Source of the DNA: Mikania micrantha
Taxonomy: Eukaryota > Streptophyta > Magnoliopsida > Asterales > Asteraceae
Direction: 5' to 3'
NCBI GenBank assembly: GCA_009363875.1
Contig: CM018695.1
Coordinates: 49,709,161 to 49,773,160, forward strand
DNA: 64,000 nt
The position numbers and the translations under genes are program-made. The notes under the pieces are model-generated. The model saw nothing but the letters and a program-made list of their open reading frames with translations, had not been told where the DNA came from and searched no databases. Numbering within the stretch: position 1 is the stretch's first letter; each line of letters begins with the position of its first letter. Positions 10,045-22,969 of the stretch are shown piece after piece.

Positions 10045-12689
10045 AACTTCTGTTTAAGAAGTTGAAATGCATCTTCTTGTTTCTGTCCCCATATAAAAGC
10101 TTGACTTTTCTGAGTCAATGTAGTGAGTGGCAAGGCTATCTTAGAGAAGTTTGCAATGAATCTTCTATAATAACCTGCCAGACCCAGAAATGAACGAATC
10201 TCTGTTGGAGTAGATGGAGTAGTCCAGTTCTTAATCGCCTCAATCTTGGCTGGATCTACATGAATTCCATCTTTGTTTATGACATGTCCTAAGAAGTGAA
10301 CCTCCTTTAGCCAAAATTCACACTTTGAGAATTTAGCATAAAGTTGTTCCTCTCTTAGTAGTTCCAAGACTTTCTTCAAATGATCCTCATGTTCTCGTTC
10401 TGACTTGGAATAAATCAGTATATCATCAATAAAGACGATAACAAACTGATCCAAGTAAGGCCTACAGACTCGATTCATCAAGTCCATGAACACTGCGGGT
10501 GCATTGGTCAGCCCAAATGGCATAACCACAAACTCATAGTGTCCATATCGAGTCCTAAATGCCGTCTTTGGTATATCCTCATCATTTACTCTTAACTGAT
10601 GATACCCGGATCGTAGATCAATCTTAGAGAAGCAAGTTGCTCCCTGTAATTGATCAAACAGATCATCGATCCTGGGCAGAGGATATCTATTCTTGATTGT
10701 CAACTTGTTCAACTCACGATAATCTATGCACATGCGAAATGAACCGTCTTTCTTTTTGACAAAGAGAACCGGAGCTCCCCATGGAGAGAAACTCGGTCTT
10801 ATAAAACCTTTGTCTAAAAGTTCTTGAAGCTGACTAGACAGTTCTTGCATCTCAGACGGTGCTAACCGATACGGTGACTTCGCCACTGGGTTTGCTCCAG
10901 GGACGAGATCAATTCTAAACTCCACTTGTCGGACTGGTGGTAGTCCAGGCAAGTCTTCTGGAAATACGTCTGGATAGTCTTTGATAACCGGTACGTCTCC
11001 AACTGCTTTCTTGTCAGGTTTCTTTTCCACCACGTGAGCTAAGAATGCATAATATTTCTTCTTCAGATACTTCCTCGCCTTGATGCACGATACAATCTTC
11101 AATTCGCGGCAGGGTTTTTCACCGTAGACTATCATCGTTTCGCCGGACGGTAGGGGAATTCGAATAAGTTTCTCCGAGCATACGATTTCAGCATTATTCT
11201 TAGATAGCCAATCCATTCCTACTACAACTTCGAAGCTTCCGAGAGTCATAGGAATGAGATCGATAGAGAAAAGATGGTCATTTAATCTTAGCTCACAAGC
11301 ATTAATTATGGAATCTACAACTATGGTCTTACCATTCGCTACTTCTACAGTATAGGGAGCAGTAAGTGTGGATAGTTGCATATTAAGCAAAGAAGCAGTA
11401 TGAGCAGAGATAAAGCTTTTATCAGCACCAGTATCAAATATGATAGGAACATAGTGATCATTGATAAGAAATGTACCCGTGATGACTGCCGGCTCCTCAC
11501 GTGCTTCCGCAGTTCCAATAACAAAAGCACGAGCAGCAGCAGTATTGTTGTTGAGTTTTGGACACTGGTTTCTGAAGTGCCCTTCTGCCCCACAATTATA
11601 GCAGGCTCTTCCACCTGCAGCAGTAGAAGTTGTGGCAGCAGTTGTTGCAGCAATAAGATGAGCAGATCGACAAGTCGCTGCAAAGTGTCCCATACGCCCA
11701 CACTTGAGACACTTCTTGCATGGAGTATTGGGCAGATGATGGTACTGGCATTTGGTGCAGAGTGGAAACGAGCCAGTGTACTGCTTTCTGACATTAGCGG
11801 GTTGTGGCATAGCAGTGAGGGGAGTAGCATGAGTAGGTGCAGCCGCAGTCAACGCTGCAAAGTTCTTGATTGTTTTCTGTTTCTTCTTCTTATGATGGTG
11901 CTGTTCAGGCTTCTTGCCTTCCTCAATCTGTGCCCTTTTGAATCCCTTTCGGGTGAGCACTCCAGATTTCACATACTCTTCAGTAAGAGTAGCACCCAGT
12001 TGTATCGCAGCTTCCAAAGTAGTGGGGTTGTTCCCCATAACAGTTCCTCTAACCACTAGAGGCAAGCCTTCGATGTATTTCTCTATCCTGCGGGATAGAG
12101 GAGTAACCAGATGTGGTACCAAAATGCACAACTCATGAAAACGAGTTGTATACTTGGCATTTTCGCCACTATCCTGCACCAGATTCCACATTTCCACCTC
12201 CAGTTTCTTTAGCTCGTGACGTGGACAAAACTTTTCCACCAGTAAGTTCTTGAATCCATTCCATGGTAAGGCTAGAGCGACTTCACGTCCTCTGGTGTTC
12301 TTCTCAGAGTTCCACCAGGTGAGCGCTCCCTTATGAAAAGCACTTGAGGCCATCTTGACCTTCAGATTTTCAGGACATCCAGTGAAGTCGAGAATGTCTT
12401 CGATGCTTTCCAGCCACTGCAGTAGACCGGTTGCTCCCTCAGTACCAGAGTACTTGGGAGGTTTAGCATCGTTGAACTGCTTAAAAGTAAAGTTAGCAGT
12501 TCCAGCGTTTGTGGCATTTGAGTTGTGTGCAGAATCACCGGTACTTCCCCGAAGATTCTGGGTAATATCAGTGACCATGCCCGGGATCACATCCCTCATG
12601 TGAACAGCGATAGCTCGAGCAATCTTGTTGATTTCATCATCATTACCGCTTGTCGAACCCCCAGCATTTGGGTCTCGTCGAGGAGGCAT
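10031..12689 (-). CDS. Element A gag-protease-reverse transcriptase
   Basis: Start chosen at MPPRR (12689), because element C begins the same way; an in-frame Met six codons upstream (12707) is possible. Residues are counted from 12707. A retrotransposon gag domain spans about 85-240, with a Lys-rich stretch near 272-280. Two CCHC zinc knuckles (333-346 and 369-382) bind RNA. Aspartic protease has FDTGAD at 424-429. Reverse transcriptase is about 590-790, with PFGLTNAPAVF near 730 and catalytic FIDD at 759-762. The frame is lost at about 10031-10036, where minus-strand TTCCCCATC lacks one base compared with the continuing frame. The loss abuts a C4 run, so a sequencing error is as likely as a mutation. 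Antisense ORFs of up to 227 residues here are shadows. Confidence 0.93.
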
Positions 12690-12699
12690 TCTACGAATA

Positions 12700-14410
12700 G
12701 AAGCCACAAGCGGGTCAGTAATGAGAATGGATACAATTGAATTTTCATGATAAGGTCAGTAATATATCCATACTACTAGTATTATCATTCAATTGTAATA
12801 TGATCCAGTACACGTATAAGTTATCAACTCATTTGTATACTTATCATGTGAATATGTACGATGTCTCATGATCTCTCCACCAAACCTACACACTGACACT
12901 TTCCCGATATACCGAAAATAGTATATATATAGGGCTCACTCTCGCTGCCCACCACCGTTTCGGTATACCACGATCATGCCCTTGCTAGCATTTGGCAACA
13001 CGTTTGTACTGATTTCCATGTGTTTTCCATTGATTAAGAATCCCATGATCTTTGATCAACTTGAACTATGATTGATTCCATGATTGAACTATGATTATGT
13101 TATGCGTGCACCTACTAACAGTTGTTAACATGTAGAACTAAGTCATACGTGTGTTCTACACTTTCCTGTTAACCTATGTCAGTAAGTACCAATGATGTAA
13201 TCACTTAAGAATTTCACTTAAGGTTTACATTTACAGAATATTCACAACTTGGTTGATTCACCATAATGTCTGGTTCATCCAAGTTTGAATTCCACTATGA
13301 TTTGATTCACCAATGATTGTATCCCATGTGTTTGTACCCCATGCGTTTGACCAATGTTCAATGATTCCGGTTGTTCCCGAATCCTCACTTCAAATTCAAG
13401 CGCCGAATTTTCCCTGACAAACCAAGATAAGCTTATATATAGGGTAAGCTCTCACCGACCCACCACTTACCTCAGCCCATCAGCGTTAATCCGCCGTTTG
13501 CATTTGAAGCTAAGATTCCAACCCTTGATTGATTATGATTATCCCATGATTTCCTCTTGTTCCTTGATTATGTTTATGATTGTGTAAACCATGGTCCTTA
13601 ATTTACTAGAAACTAAGACCTTAGGTTTATGTATATGTGTCCTAGGTTAATCAACCTAGTTTCCCAATACTTACAGTACTGAGCATAATGATTTCCTGTG
13701 AGAACTTCAACTAAAGAATACTGTTACACAGATTCTAAGTTATAAAGTTCCTATGATAATGAATCCATGATAATGATAACAATGACAAGGATTTCAAATC
13801 TAAGTTCTAAATTAATAGACCTCAACCTTTGAATTCCTATAGTGATATGACAAGGATCTCAAATCCAAGTTCTAAGTTAATAGATCTTGACCTTTGAATC
13901 CTATAATGAATATGACAAGGATCTCAAATCCAAGTTCTAAATTAATAGATCTTGACCTTTGAATCCTATACTGAATATGACAAGGATCTCAAATCCAAGT
14001 TCTAAATTAATAGATCTTCACCTTTGAATCCTATAATGAATATGACAAGGATCTCAAATCCAAGTTCTAAATTAATAGATCTTGACCTTTGAATCCTATA
14101 ATGATCTCTGTGTGAGAATTTCAGATCAAGGATACTAAGAATATAGATCCTTGCCCCTGAAATCCTTAAATGCATATGTGTGAGAATTTAATCCGGTTTC
14201 TAAAATTATAGAATTCCGGTTCAAATTCTTTGACTCGATGTCTAATCTTAGAAAAATGTCCCTAAGATCTTTCAAGCTTATTGTAGACTTAATGCTCACT
14301 TAAGTTACTTAGATCCTAAGTATCCTCAAGCCTATAGCACTTAGTCCTATTGGGTAGCTTAGGTTATAGTCTAGGTCATTAAACATTGGGTTTTTCCTAG
14401 TTCACTACAA
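12700..14410 (-). other. Long untranslated leader of element A
   Basis: 1.7 kb between the PBS and the gag start with no conserved ORF. It holds a 65-bp minisatellite (13784-14108) and two stretches (about 12915-12975 and 13430-13490) resembling a segment of A's own LTR U3 at 7875-7935. Element C has only about 160 bp in the same place. Confidence 0.7.
13784..14108. repeat. 65-bp minisatellite, five copies, in A leader
   Basis: GACAAGG recurs at 13784, 13849, 13914, 13979 and 14044, exactly 65 bp apart. The last four units are nearly identical (GATCTCAAATCCAAGTTCTAA, then TTAATAGATCTT); the first is more diverged. It ends in a partial, altered unit near 14109-14160. Confidence 0.95.
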
Positions 14411-14414
14411 CCTT

Positions 14415-14427
14415 GGCTCTGATACCA
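14415..14427 (-). promoter_or_regulatory. Primer-binding site of element A
   Basis: Minus strand TGGTATCAGAGCC, three bases inside the 5' LTR end. It matches the 3' end of initiator methionine tRNA, the usual primer for this lineage. Confidence 0.9.
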
Positions 14428-14430
14428 ACC

Positions 14431-17400
14431 TGTCACACCCCTGCGCCGCGTGCGGAATCCACGGCGCGGTGACGTATGATCAGTTGAATCATGCACAAGT
14501 ATTGAATAAGAACAACCACAATGGATTACTACATTTCATAATGTTTAGACAGTTGATTAGTTACAGACAATCTATCTACCAAAAGTAAGACAACTACAGA
14601 CCCAAAATATAGTTTACAAAATAAGACTCCAAACAAGACAATTAAACATTTAGGATTTAGTGAGTTTCTATTCCATCCTAGCATGTTTCTTCATCTTGTT
14701 CTATCTTAGAATGGTCTCCTTAGTTGTCCCTGAGAATGTCTTAAACCTGATTACCTGAAACACGTGAAAAGTAACTGTCAACTACAGACGTAGTTGGTGA
14801 GAACAATAGGTTTAAACATTTGTAAACATGAGTTTTATGATATAAGACATAGGTAAGTTAAAGCATCATAAGATTCACACGGATGAGCTGCAACCCAAAC
14901 TAACATCAAGTAAGAAAATGAGTGTAAACAGTCCAATCACTGTTTGCACATGAGTCAACATATAATATCAAGTCCCAAACCACGTTTGGAGTTAGATAAT
15001 ATGTCAACAGTTTTGAATAAACCATATGTAACCGAAATCTGCAGTTAGTTTATAAAACAGATTTAAAAACTAACTGCAGCAATCGGTCTGCCCCAATGTA
15101 TGTGTCCGCTTTCCCTTGTTGTGATCACCCAGTACTAACGCTAATGAATATGATACTTGATGGGTTTATAAGTTTGTTTACAACAATGGACACCATGTTT
15201 TCTGAATCTTACTTTAACCGGATGTGTTAATGTCTTATTGAAAACCTGGATTCAACTCCACGAGTTGAATCCTTTGTTTATGTAACATGAAATGAATCTC
15301 TTGATTTGAATACCATGATGTGAACAACTTGACTTGAATACCATGTTTTGAACCACTTGTTTTGAATACCATGTTATGAACCACTTGTTTTGAATACCAT
15401 GTTATGAACCACTTGTTATGAATACCATGTTATGAACCACTTGTTTGAATACCATGATGTGAACCACTTGTTTTGAATACCATGATGTGAACCACTTGTT
15501 TTGAATACCATGATGTGATGACCTTGTGTAATAACAAGGTTTATAACAAAAGGGTTTGTAAAATCCTTTATCAAAAAGTGTTTATCCTTCATAAATACAT
15601 TTGAGTAAATAATTTCAAACAGTTCAAAAGTCCCTTATAAAACCTTTTTAATGAAAAGAGTTTAGTAATTGACAAGTAAATTAAAACAGTTGACAATTTC
15701 TTTAAACAATTGATGAATCCCTTGGATTCGTAAGATGAACCTGAAATGTTTATGACTTACACATAACTTGTGTAATGAAACAAGATTTAAATAGCGATTT
15801 TGATCACGTGTTCCACCCCAAAACAGTTATAAAACAGTAAAAGAGGGGCTAAAGTTCTCACCTGTCTGCAGTAGACTCTGAACTTAAACAGATAGCAAAT
15901 AGCAAACAGGACTTCTAACTGTCTCCTATAACATTGTAATCATACATAAGATATAGGATTTATAATTGTATAGACTTTGATTCATTGATTGACTTGTGTT
16001 CTCATGATTTGATTGTTGTGAAAACTTGAATGTTATGCTTTGAGTCTCTTGATTGATCATGGGTCCAAGAAACTTATGAAATGTTCTTTGATGCATAATT
16101 TTTATGCATAAATGATATTTGTTCTAGGATTTGATAGCCATTGATTACCATGATTTATGAAAGAATGTTCCAATTGTTTTAAGTCATGTGATTGTGACTT
16201 GATCCCATTATTAGTTTAAGTTGCAACTTAACCCAAACTAAGATCAAATTACAATCGCTTTGAGTGGTGGCCTACAATGGGCCTTAAGCCCATAATTATG
16301 ATAATAGGCTTAAAAGGAGGTCCATGGGCCACTTAGGTTACTAATGGGTCAATTGAGTATGGTATTGGGCCAAGTGAATGTAATGTTGGCCCAATAACTT
16401 GTATATAGGCTTTGTAACATGCCAAAGACAATATCAACCCGATTTCAGACTTAGTGGGCCTAATGAGTTTGGATTGAGCCTAAAGGATTTGAGTTGGACC
16501 AACCAATGTAAATGTAATCTATGTAACGTTCCAAGGTGTTATTGAGCTAATTGAAGTTCTAATGAACCAACCTAACTCCCTTGGGCTTGCCTCACCCTAT
16601 GGGCCTTGTACTAATGCAATTGGGCCGAGTAGGTTGAAGTTGGGCCGAAAAGAATGGGAGCTGCCACCTTAGGCAGCGAACCCTCTCTGGTTCTAGCCTA
16701 AGGTTCGTTTGTCTTGAGCCACCACTAAGGTTCGGCCGTAGGTTAAAGGGTGGGACATGGTTCGGCCAATGCATGATACTCATAGGGTTCGTGCAGCTGA
16801 AATTAGCCAGAGGTTCGGTCCAATGTTGGCGTGCAAGGTTCATCGATGCATGCAACAAGAGGGTTCGGTTGATCATAATGTAAAAGGGTTCGGCATTCAA
16901 TGGGTCGAACCTAAGGTTCGCTGCATGCATGTTAAGGTTCGTGGCATCCTCATAAGTTCGCTAGTGTTCGGTGATAGTTCGTGGAACTCCTAGGGTTCGT
17001 TTGGTTAAGCTCTACGAACCATGGGTTCGTTATGATTGCAGGGTTCGTGAAGGTTTGTCATAGACCAGAGGTTCGTGATGCATCTCAGGGTTCGGCCAGC
17101 AGCAGATTAGGGTTCGGCCGGCTGTGACTCACGAACCGTGGGTTCGTTTCCCCTCGCAGGTTTGTCCAGAAGAGGGTTCGGCCAGCGAACCTGTTACCCA
17201 CATCATCTCCATCATCAAACTTCTGGATCTAGACCACGATCCAGACTAATAAGACCTCCAGAAAGCTTTCTATGGTTGCGAAACTAGGAAATGGATTGCT
17301 AGAACCGGCCAAGTGTCGGTTTACACAAGAACACACAAGAAAACCCTAATCTCGTGAACATTCAAGCATCAATACCTCTCGATTCGCTGGATGGATCTGC

Positions 17401-18245
17401 GAAAATCTTGTACTTCCGTGTAGAGGATGTCGAGAGCTACGCGTGGACACCAAGAACACCAAAATCCGTTAAGAAACGAAGAAGATACGCGCGTTTGAAG
17501 TTCGGTTTTCTAGATAGAGAGAGGGTTCGCGAGTTTGAGAGAGAAAAGGGGTTGTTGGCTGAATTTAATGAAGACAATGGTCTTCTTCAAGGCTTTTATA
17601 GCCCCTGTGGTATTCGGGTCCGTTTCGGTCGCTCGGTTCGCGTTTCCGGAACGTAACGCGTATTTTACGCGGTTAAAAATAAAAAGAGTTATTAAACTCA
17701 TTAAAATGATGAGTTTCAAAATTGTAAAAATATAAAATAATTAATTAATAATTTTTACTCTTCGTGTGTTGTCGGATCGTTAAAACATTCACAATTACGT
17801 GTATACCCGCAATCGCGTACGTTTTCCGATCGTATTAAAATATTTAAAGTCGTTTAATCGTAATTATAAGTTCAACATTCGTACTATTATGGATCGTCAC
17901 CCATAACTATACTCAGTCTCGCTTACAGATTACGATCTTGGTTGAATTAATTGTTATACTATTCGTCACTACACTACGCACTAACACTAACCTGTTACAC
18001 CGAACGCAGTATATGTATAGGGCTCACTCTCGCTGCCCACCACTGTTTCGATATAACAAGTTACTGTTCTTGCTTAGTGAAATCGACTGTAAATAGATAA
18101 TACATACTTGTTTTCTGACTACTAAGATCCTGTAACACACAAGCACACATTATGAACATACTGAAACACATTGATAAACTGAACCATGAATAGACACTGT
18201 TCTAACACTGTTTACAACTACATGACTATATGCACAAATGTTACA
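14431..18245 (-). repeat. Element A 5' LTR (right copy)
   Basis: 3815 bp and nearly identical to 4313-8124. Differences seen by eye: an extra A near 15576, A for T near 16314, an extra G near 16457, an extra G near 17551 and A for T near 17967. Same internal arrays: 28-bp tandem repeat 15309-15531, GGTTCG array 16677-17191, TATA box about 17591-17600. This copy drives transcription leftward into gag-pol. Confidence 0.92.
15309..15531. repeat. 28-bp tandem repeat, eight copies, in A 5' LTR
   Basis: Same array as 5191-5413, with the same copy number and the same one short unit. It was copied with the LTR rather than expanded afterwards. Confidence 0.95.
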
Positions 18246-18985
18246 ACAGGCGGCGGTACGCCACTACCAATCAACTTCTCCTTGGCTACACGTGATGAGT
18301 CTGGAACCCGGACTTGAGTAATTTGTCCTTGGCGGTACACCGGGAGTCTTGGGGAACTCCCTTGGCAGTACGCGACGAGCCCCAGAGCTCTAAAAATCTA
18401 TAAATACCACCCATTCTCCACACATTCCTTCCGTTACCACATATTCGGATTTCTAGCAACCCACACGACCAAATCTATGGAAAAACCCACCCAAACCTAT
18501 GCGAAACCATACCCAAGCCACTCCTTGCATTCCTAGATGATTTGAAATCATTGGAGCTTGAAGGAAGTGTTACAAGACCTCTAGAAGCCATCAATCAACT
18601 GGAGTTCATCACCAGGAGCTTTTGCAGCTCATTCTCAGTTGATTCTGTTGAATCTAAGCCATCTAAACACTAGTGAAGCAGTCTTACATGTTTATTTGTA
18701 CTTAGATCACACATGCATGCTTGTATACCTACATGCAACTCCAAATAACTCACATGCATGAATTTGTTGATGGTCTTTGATTATTGTTGGTATATTGTGA
18801 CTGATTTAGAATATAGGAATGTTTTGAAATGAGTTTTGGTAGTATTTGTTAAGGATTTGTGATACTTGCTATTAATAGATACTTTGAAACTGGAATGGTT
18901 GTTTATATGATCATCTAGACATGATAAATAGTTTTAAATGATGATTAATGTCTATTAGTATGTATAGAAACATGTTTTAAAGTCA
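18246..18985 (+). repeat. Gypsy element B, resumed 5' LTR/leader, ends at a deletion
   Basis: Begins with the ACAGG duplication left by A. More GGTACGC phrases lie near 18250, 18333 and 18364, then a TATA box (CTATAAATA, about 18398-18406) followed by CCACCC and CT-rich leader sequence, so this is promoter plus start of RNA. At 18986 it passes directly into reverse transcriptase. PBS, gag, protease and the first half of RT are missing. Confidence 0.5.
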
Positions 18986-21330
18986 TTTGGGTTAACAAAT
19001 GCACCTGCAGTTTTCATGAATATGATGAATCGAGTATGTAGACCTTATCTGAATAAGTTTGTTATTGTATTTATTGATGATATTCTCATTTACTCCTGAA
19101 ACCAACAGGAACATGCTCAACACTTGAAACTAATCTTAGAACTTTTAGCATGTGAAAAACTATATGCCAAATTCTCCAAGTGTGAATTTTGGTTACTTGA
19201 AGTTCAATTTCTTGGACACGTTGTAAATGAGAATGGTATACAAGTAGATCCTAGTAAGATTAGAGCTGTGAAATAATGGGAGACACCAAGAACCCCAATT
19301 GAAATTCATCAATTCTTAGGACTAGAAGGTTATTATAGGCGATTCATTTAGAACTTTTTGAAATAGCCTTGCCACTAACCACTTTGACACTGAAAAATCA
19401 ACCGTTTATATGGGGTTCCCAACAGGAGGAGGCATTCCAACTGTTGAAACACAAACTCTGCAACGCATCTATACTTGCATTACCAGAAGGCACAGACAAC
19501 TTCATAGTGTACTGTGATGCTTCTCGTCAGGGTCTCGGGTGTGTGTTAATGCAGAAAGACAATGTAATTGCTTATGCTTCTCGACAATTGAAAATACACG
19601 AGAAGAACTATACCACTCATGATCTAGAAATTGGTGCAGTGGTGTTTGCACTTAAAATTTGGAGACATTATCTATATGGAACCAAGTGTATCATATACAC
19701 TGATCACAAAAGTTTTCAACATATTCTAGATCAAAATATGTTGAACATGTGACAAAGGCGATGGGTAGAACTTTTAAATGACTATGACTGTGAAATTCGT
19801 TATCATCCAGGCAAAGTGAATGTCGTAGCCGATGCCTTAAGTCTCAAGGAACGAGTCAAACCTTTACGTGTGAGAGCTTTAGGAATGACTATTCAAAGCA
19901 GTCTAATTACTCAAATCAAAGAGGCTCAGCAACAAGATTTACAAGCAACCAACTACCCAGCTGGGGAACTAAGAGGATTAGACAAGCAATTAGAAACCAA
20001 AACTGATGGTGTACTATATTTCAAAAACCGAATTTGAGTTCCTCTATTCGGTACCACTAGAAAAATCATCTTAGATGAGGCGCACAAATCCAAGTATTCC
20101 ATTCATCCAGGTGCTGATAAAATGTATAAAGATTTTAGAGATTTTTATTGATGGCCTGGAATGAAGAAACATATTGCTGAATACGTGGATAGATGTTTAA
20201 TGTGTCTTAAACTTAAGGCAAAACATCAACGACCTTCTGGGTTATTACAACAACATGAGATTCCCATGTGGAAATGGGATCAGATCTATATGGATTCTTT
20301 ACTAAATTACCCAGAACATCACGTAATCATGACTCTATATGGGTTATCGTTGATTGCCTTACCAAATCTACGCATTTCTTACCAATTCGAGAAGATTATT
20401 CCATGGATCGATTGGATAAACTCTATATTAATGAGATTTTATCTCGACATGGGGTACCGATCTCCATCATTTCAGATAGATATAGTCGATTTATGTCACG
20501 ATTTTGGCAAACTCTTCAGAATGCTTTGGGCACACAAATCAATATGAGCACAACTTATCATCCACAAACAGATGGACAAACAGAACGGACGAATCAAACT
20601 TTTGAAGACATGATCAGAAGCTGTGTGATTGATTTCGGAGGTAGCTAGGATATTCATCTTCCACTTGTTGAATTTTCAGATAATAACAGCTACCATACTA
20701 GTATTCAATGCGCTCCATTTGAAGCACTATATGGACGCAAGTGTTGATATCCTATCTGCTGGTCGGAGGTAGGTGAAAGTCATATCATTGGCCCATAATT
20801 CATACAAGAAACTACAAACAAGATCACACTTATTCAAGAACGAATTAAAGCTACACGCGATCGTCAAAAGAGTTATGCTGATAATCGTTGTAGACCTCTA
20901 GAATTCCAAATAAGTGATCGAGTCATGTTGAAAGTGTCACCATGAAAAGGCATTTTCATATTTGGAAAGCGAGGTAAATTCTCACCAAGATTTGTAGGAC
21001 CATTCAAAATTTTAGAACGAATTGGAACGGTAGCTTACAGACTTAAATTACCTCCAGAACTTAGTAACATTCACGATGTCTTTCATGTATCAAATCTAAA
21101 AAACGTGCCTAATTGATGAATCATTGATCGTACCTATTGAAGAAATTTTGATTGATGATAAACTTCAATTCACCGAAGAACCAGTAGAAGTGATGGATCG
21201 AGAAATCAAAGTACTGAAACGAAGTCGCATTCCAATTATGAAAGTTAGATGGAACTCGCAATGCAGACCTGAATATACATGGGAACGTGAAGATCGTATG
21301 AAAGAAAAATATCCTCATTTTTTTTTCATA
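18986..21330 (+). pseudogene. Element B broken pol: RT 3' half, RNase H, integrase, chromodomain
   Basis: The frame opens at FGLTNAPAVF and passes the RT catalytic FIDDILIYS (about 19070), then RNase H (VYCDAS near 19510, TDHKSF near 19700). Integrase follows (zinc-finger cysteines near 20193-20204, SIWVIVD near 20335, YHPQTDGQTER near 20560), then a GPF segment near 20995 and a chromodomain-like end near 21220-21320. At least eight stops or frameshifts break it: a TGA after ILIYS, TAA after RAVK, TGA before RQRRW, and frame changes near 20300, 20740 and 21105. It cannot encode a working protein. Codon by codon it stays close to A and C, so it is a dead relative of the same chromovirus group. 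Confidence 0.9.
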
Positions 21331-21380
21331 AACAATTGTCACCGGATAGTCTTCACTAAATTTTGGGACGAAATTTCTCT

Positions 21381-21393
21381 AACAGGAGGAGAC
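21381..21393 (+). promoter_or_regulatory. Polypurine tract of element B
   Basis: AACAGGAGGAGAC immediately before the TGTGACA start of the 3' LTR, just after the pol remnant. Confidence 0.85.
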
Positions 21394-22969
21394 TGTGACA
21401 ATTACGTTCAAGGATTACGTCATCATTTACTGAAAGCACATGTCATCGTGCTTGACATCCATGTTAATCCAACGATTGTGATTATCACAATTTGATAGTA
21501 TGCGACAAATCCTGAACGTGGGTGAAAACCGTGCGAGAAACGGAGTTCCCGATTCTCCGGAATCGTAAAAAGAAGAAAAATTCAAAGGTATTTCCTTCCG
21601 GAACCCGTCGCGGTACGCCAAGGCTAAATTGAGTCTCCTTGGCGGTACGCGATGAGCTTAAAATATCTAAGGACTCCGTAATTATTCGCGGTACGCGACG
21701 AGTAAGGCAGTTCAGAATCTGCTTAATTTCATCAGAATGCATGCAAAGTTATCCATTTTTCATTTTCTCGAACTCCAGCTTTATTTTGACGCACCAGAGT
21801 GTGATTTCACGATAAAATCAGAGTTTTAAAGCTACCAGAGAGTCCAAATCGTGCTAGGGAACGTTTCTACAAGTCCTGATCATCGTTTTATCGGAGAAAT
21901 TGGTCCGATCGAGTAACGATTCGTTTTATCCTACTAGCTTGATAATGGTTAGTTAAATCTTGTTTTTGAACGTAATGCAATAGTTTGGATTGTTGATTAT
22001 TACCTAGATGATGGCTAGGAATGGTTAGAAACGAAGAACTTAGTATGTTACCCGTTAAATTCTTGTTTTGATCCGTTGTAACGCACGGTTATCATGAAAC
22101 TATATCTTAGATTACAATGGTTTAAACCATTTGATTATAATAATGATTGTGATTGTCTTGATCATTCCTTAGAATGCTAGGTTAAATCCTAGTGTTTCAA
22201 ACTAATGACAAGCATTAAGGTAATCATTGGAACAACGATCTTATGTTTACGATAACAGTCAGGTTAGTACATTGAACATGGTTATTAAACCTATTCTAAT
22301 GTCACATTTTTATGTTTCATGATAAATGGGTGATCAATAACAAGGATTGACTATTCCTAAGCCAAAAATCCATCTAGAAACTGTTTAGGTAATATAATAA
22401 GCAACAATACCTATTTGGTTAATCTGAGAATATCCTGATTAATCTAATAAGTCATCAACCTTGTATTAGGAACCTGAATCATTGTAGGTTCCCACATTAT
22501 CATACATTGTATGATATTCAACTAAATTAACTAATTAAAGATTTGATATCAGTTTGATGACTTTCAATGCAATGTCTTTGACATTGAACGTTCAGAAAGA
22601 TCTAATCAGTGAGTTAAAACATAAATAACTTATTAAACGTTAACTGATACAGAATTAAACCATACATACCAGTCTGCGTGTTATTCTGCTAACTTTGAGA
22701 TCTCAGGTTAGTTTCGTACAACCCCTTCGCTTTTTAATGATTTACAAACATCGGGTATTTCTGTGAAACTGTTTTTGAACATATGATATGTATCACTATT
22801 GTCTGTGTGATTTCATGTGAACTTGTGATGAACTCATAAGATTTCATGGGATTTTTCCTGTAACTCTCTATCACAGTATCAAAAAAGTACTCATCTCCTG
22901 AACTGTATCTAGTGAACTCATGTGGAGTGGAGTAGGAAACATTGGTAGTACTATCGGCTGACAACCCAT

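Larger units (their letters stand above)
4313..18245 (-). mobile_element. Element A: complete, young Ty3/gypsy chromovirus (Tekay/Del-like)
   Basis: A 13.9-kb LTR retrotransposon on the minus strand. It has LTRs at 4313-8124 and 14431-18245, PBS at 14415-14427, gag-pol 12689 down to 8158, PPT at 8125-8137 and a perfect ACAGG duplication on both sides. Gene order is gag, protease, reverse transcriptase, RNase H, integrase, then a C-terminal chromodomain-like segment, which defines chromoviruses. Very long LTRs and a gag starting MPPRR point to the Tekay/Del lineage (inference). Reading both LTRs by eye I found about two substitutions and three single-base indels in 3.8 kb, so insertion was very recent. 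The one defect in gag-pol is a single-base frameshift beside a run of four identical bases. Confidence 0.93.

Noticed and set aside
11376..12059. 227-residue plus-strand ORF
   Set aside because: It is antisense to the gag-protease part of element A; Ser/Cys-rich composition is what the complement of the gag codons gives.
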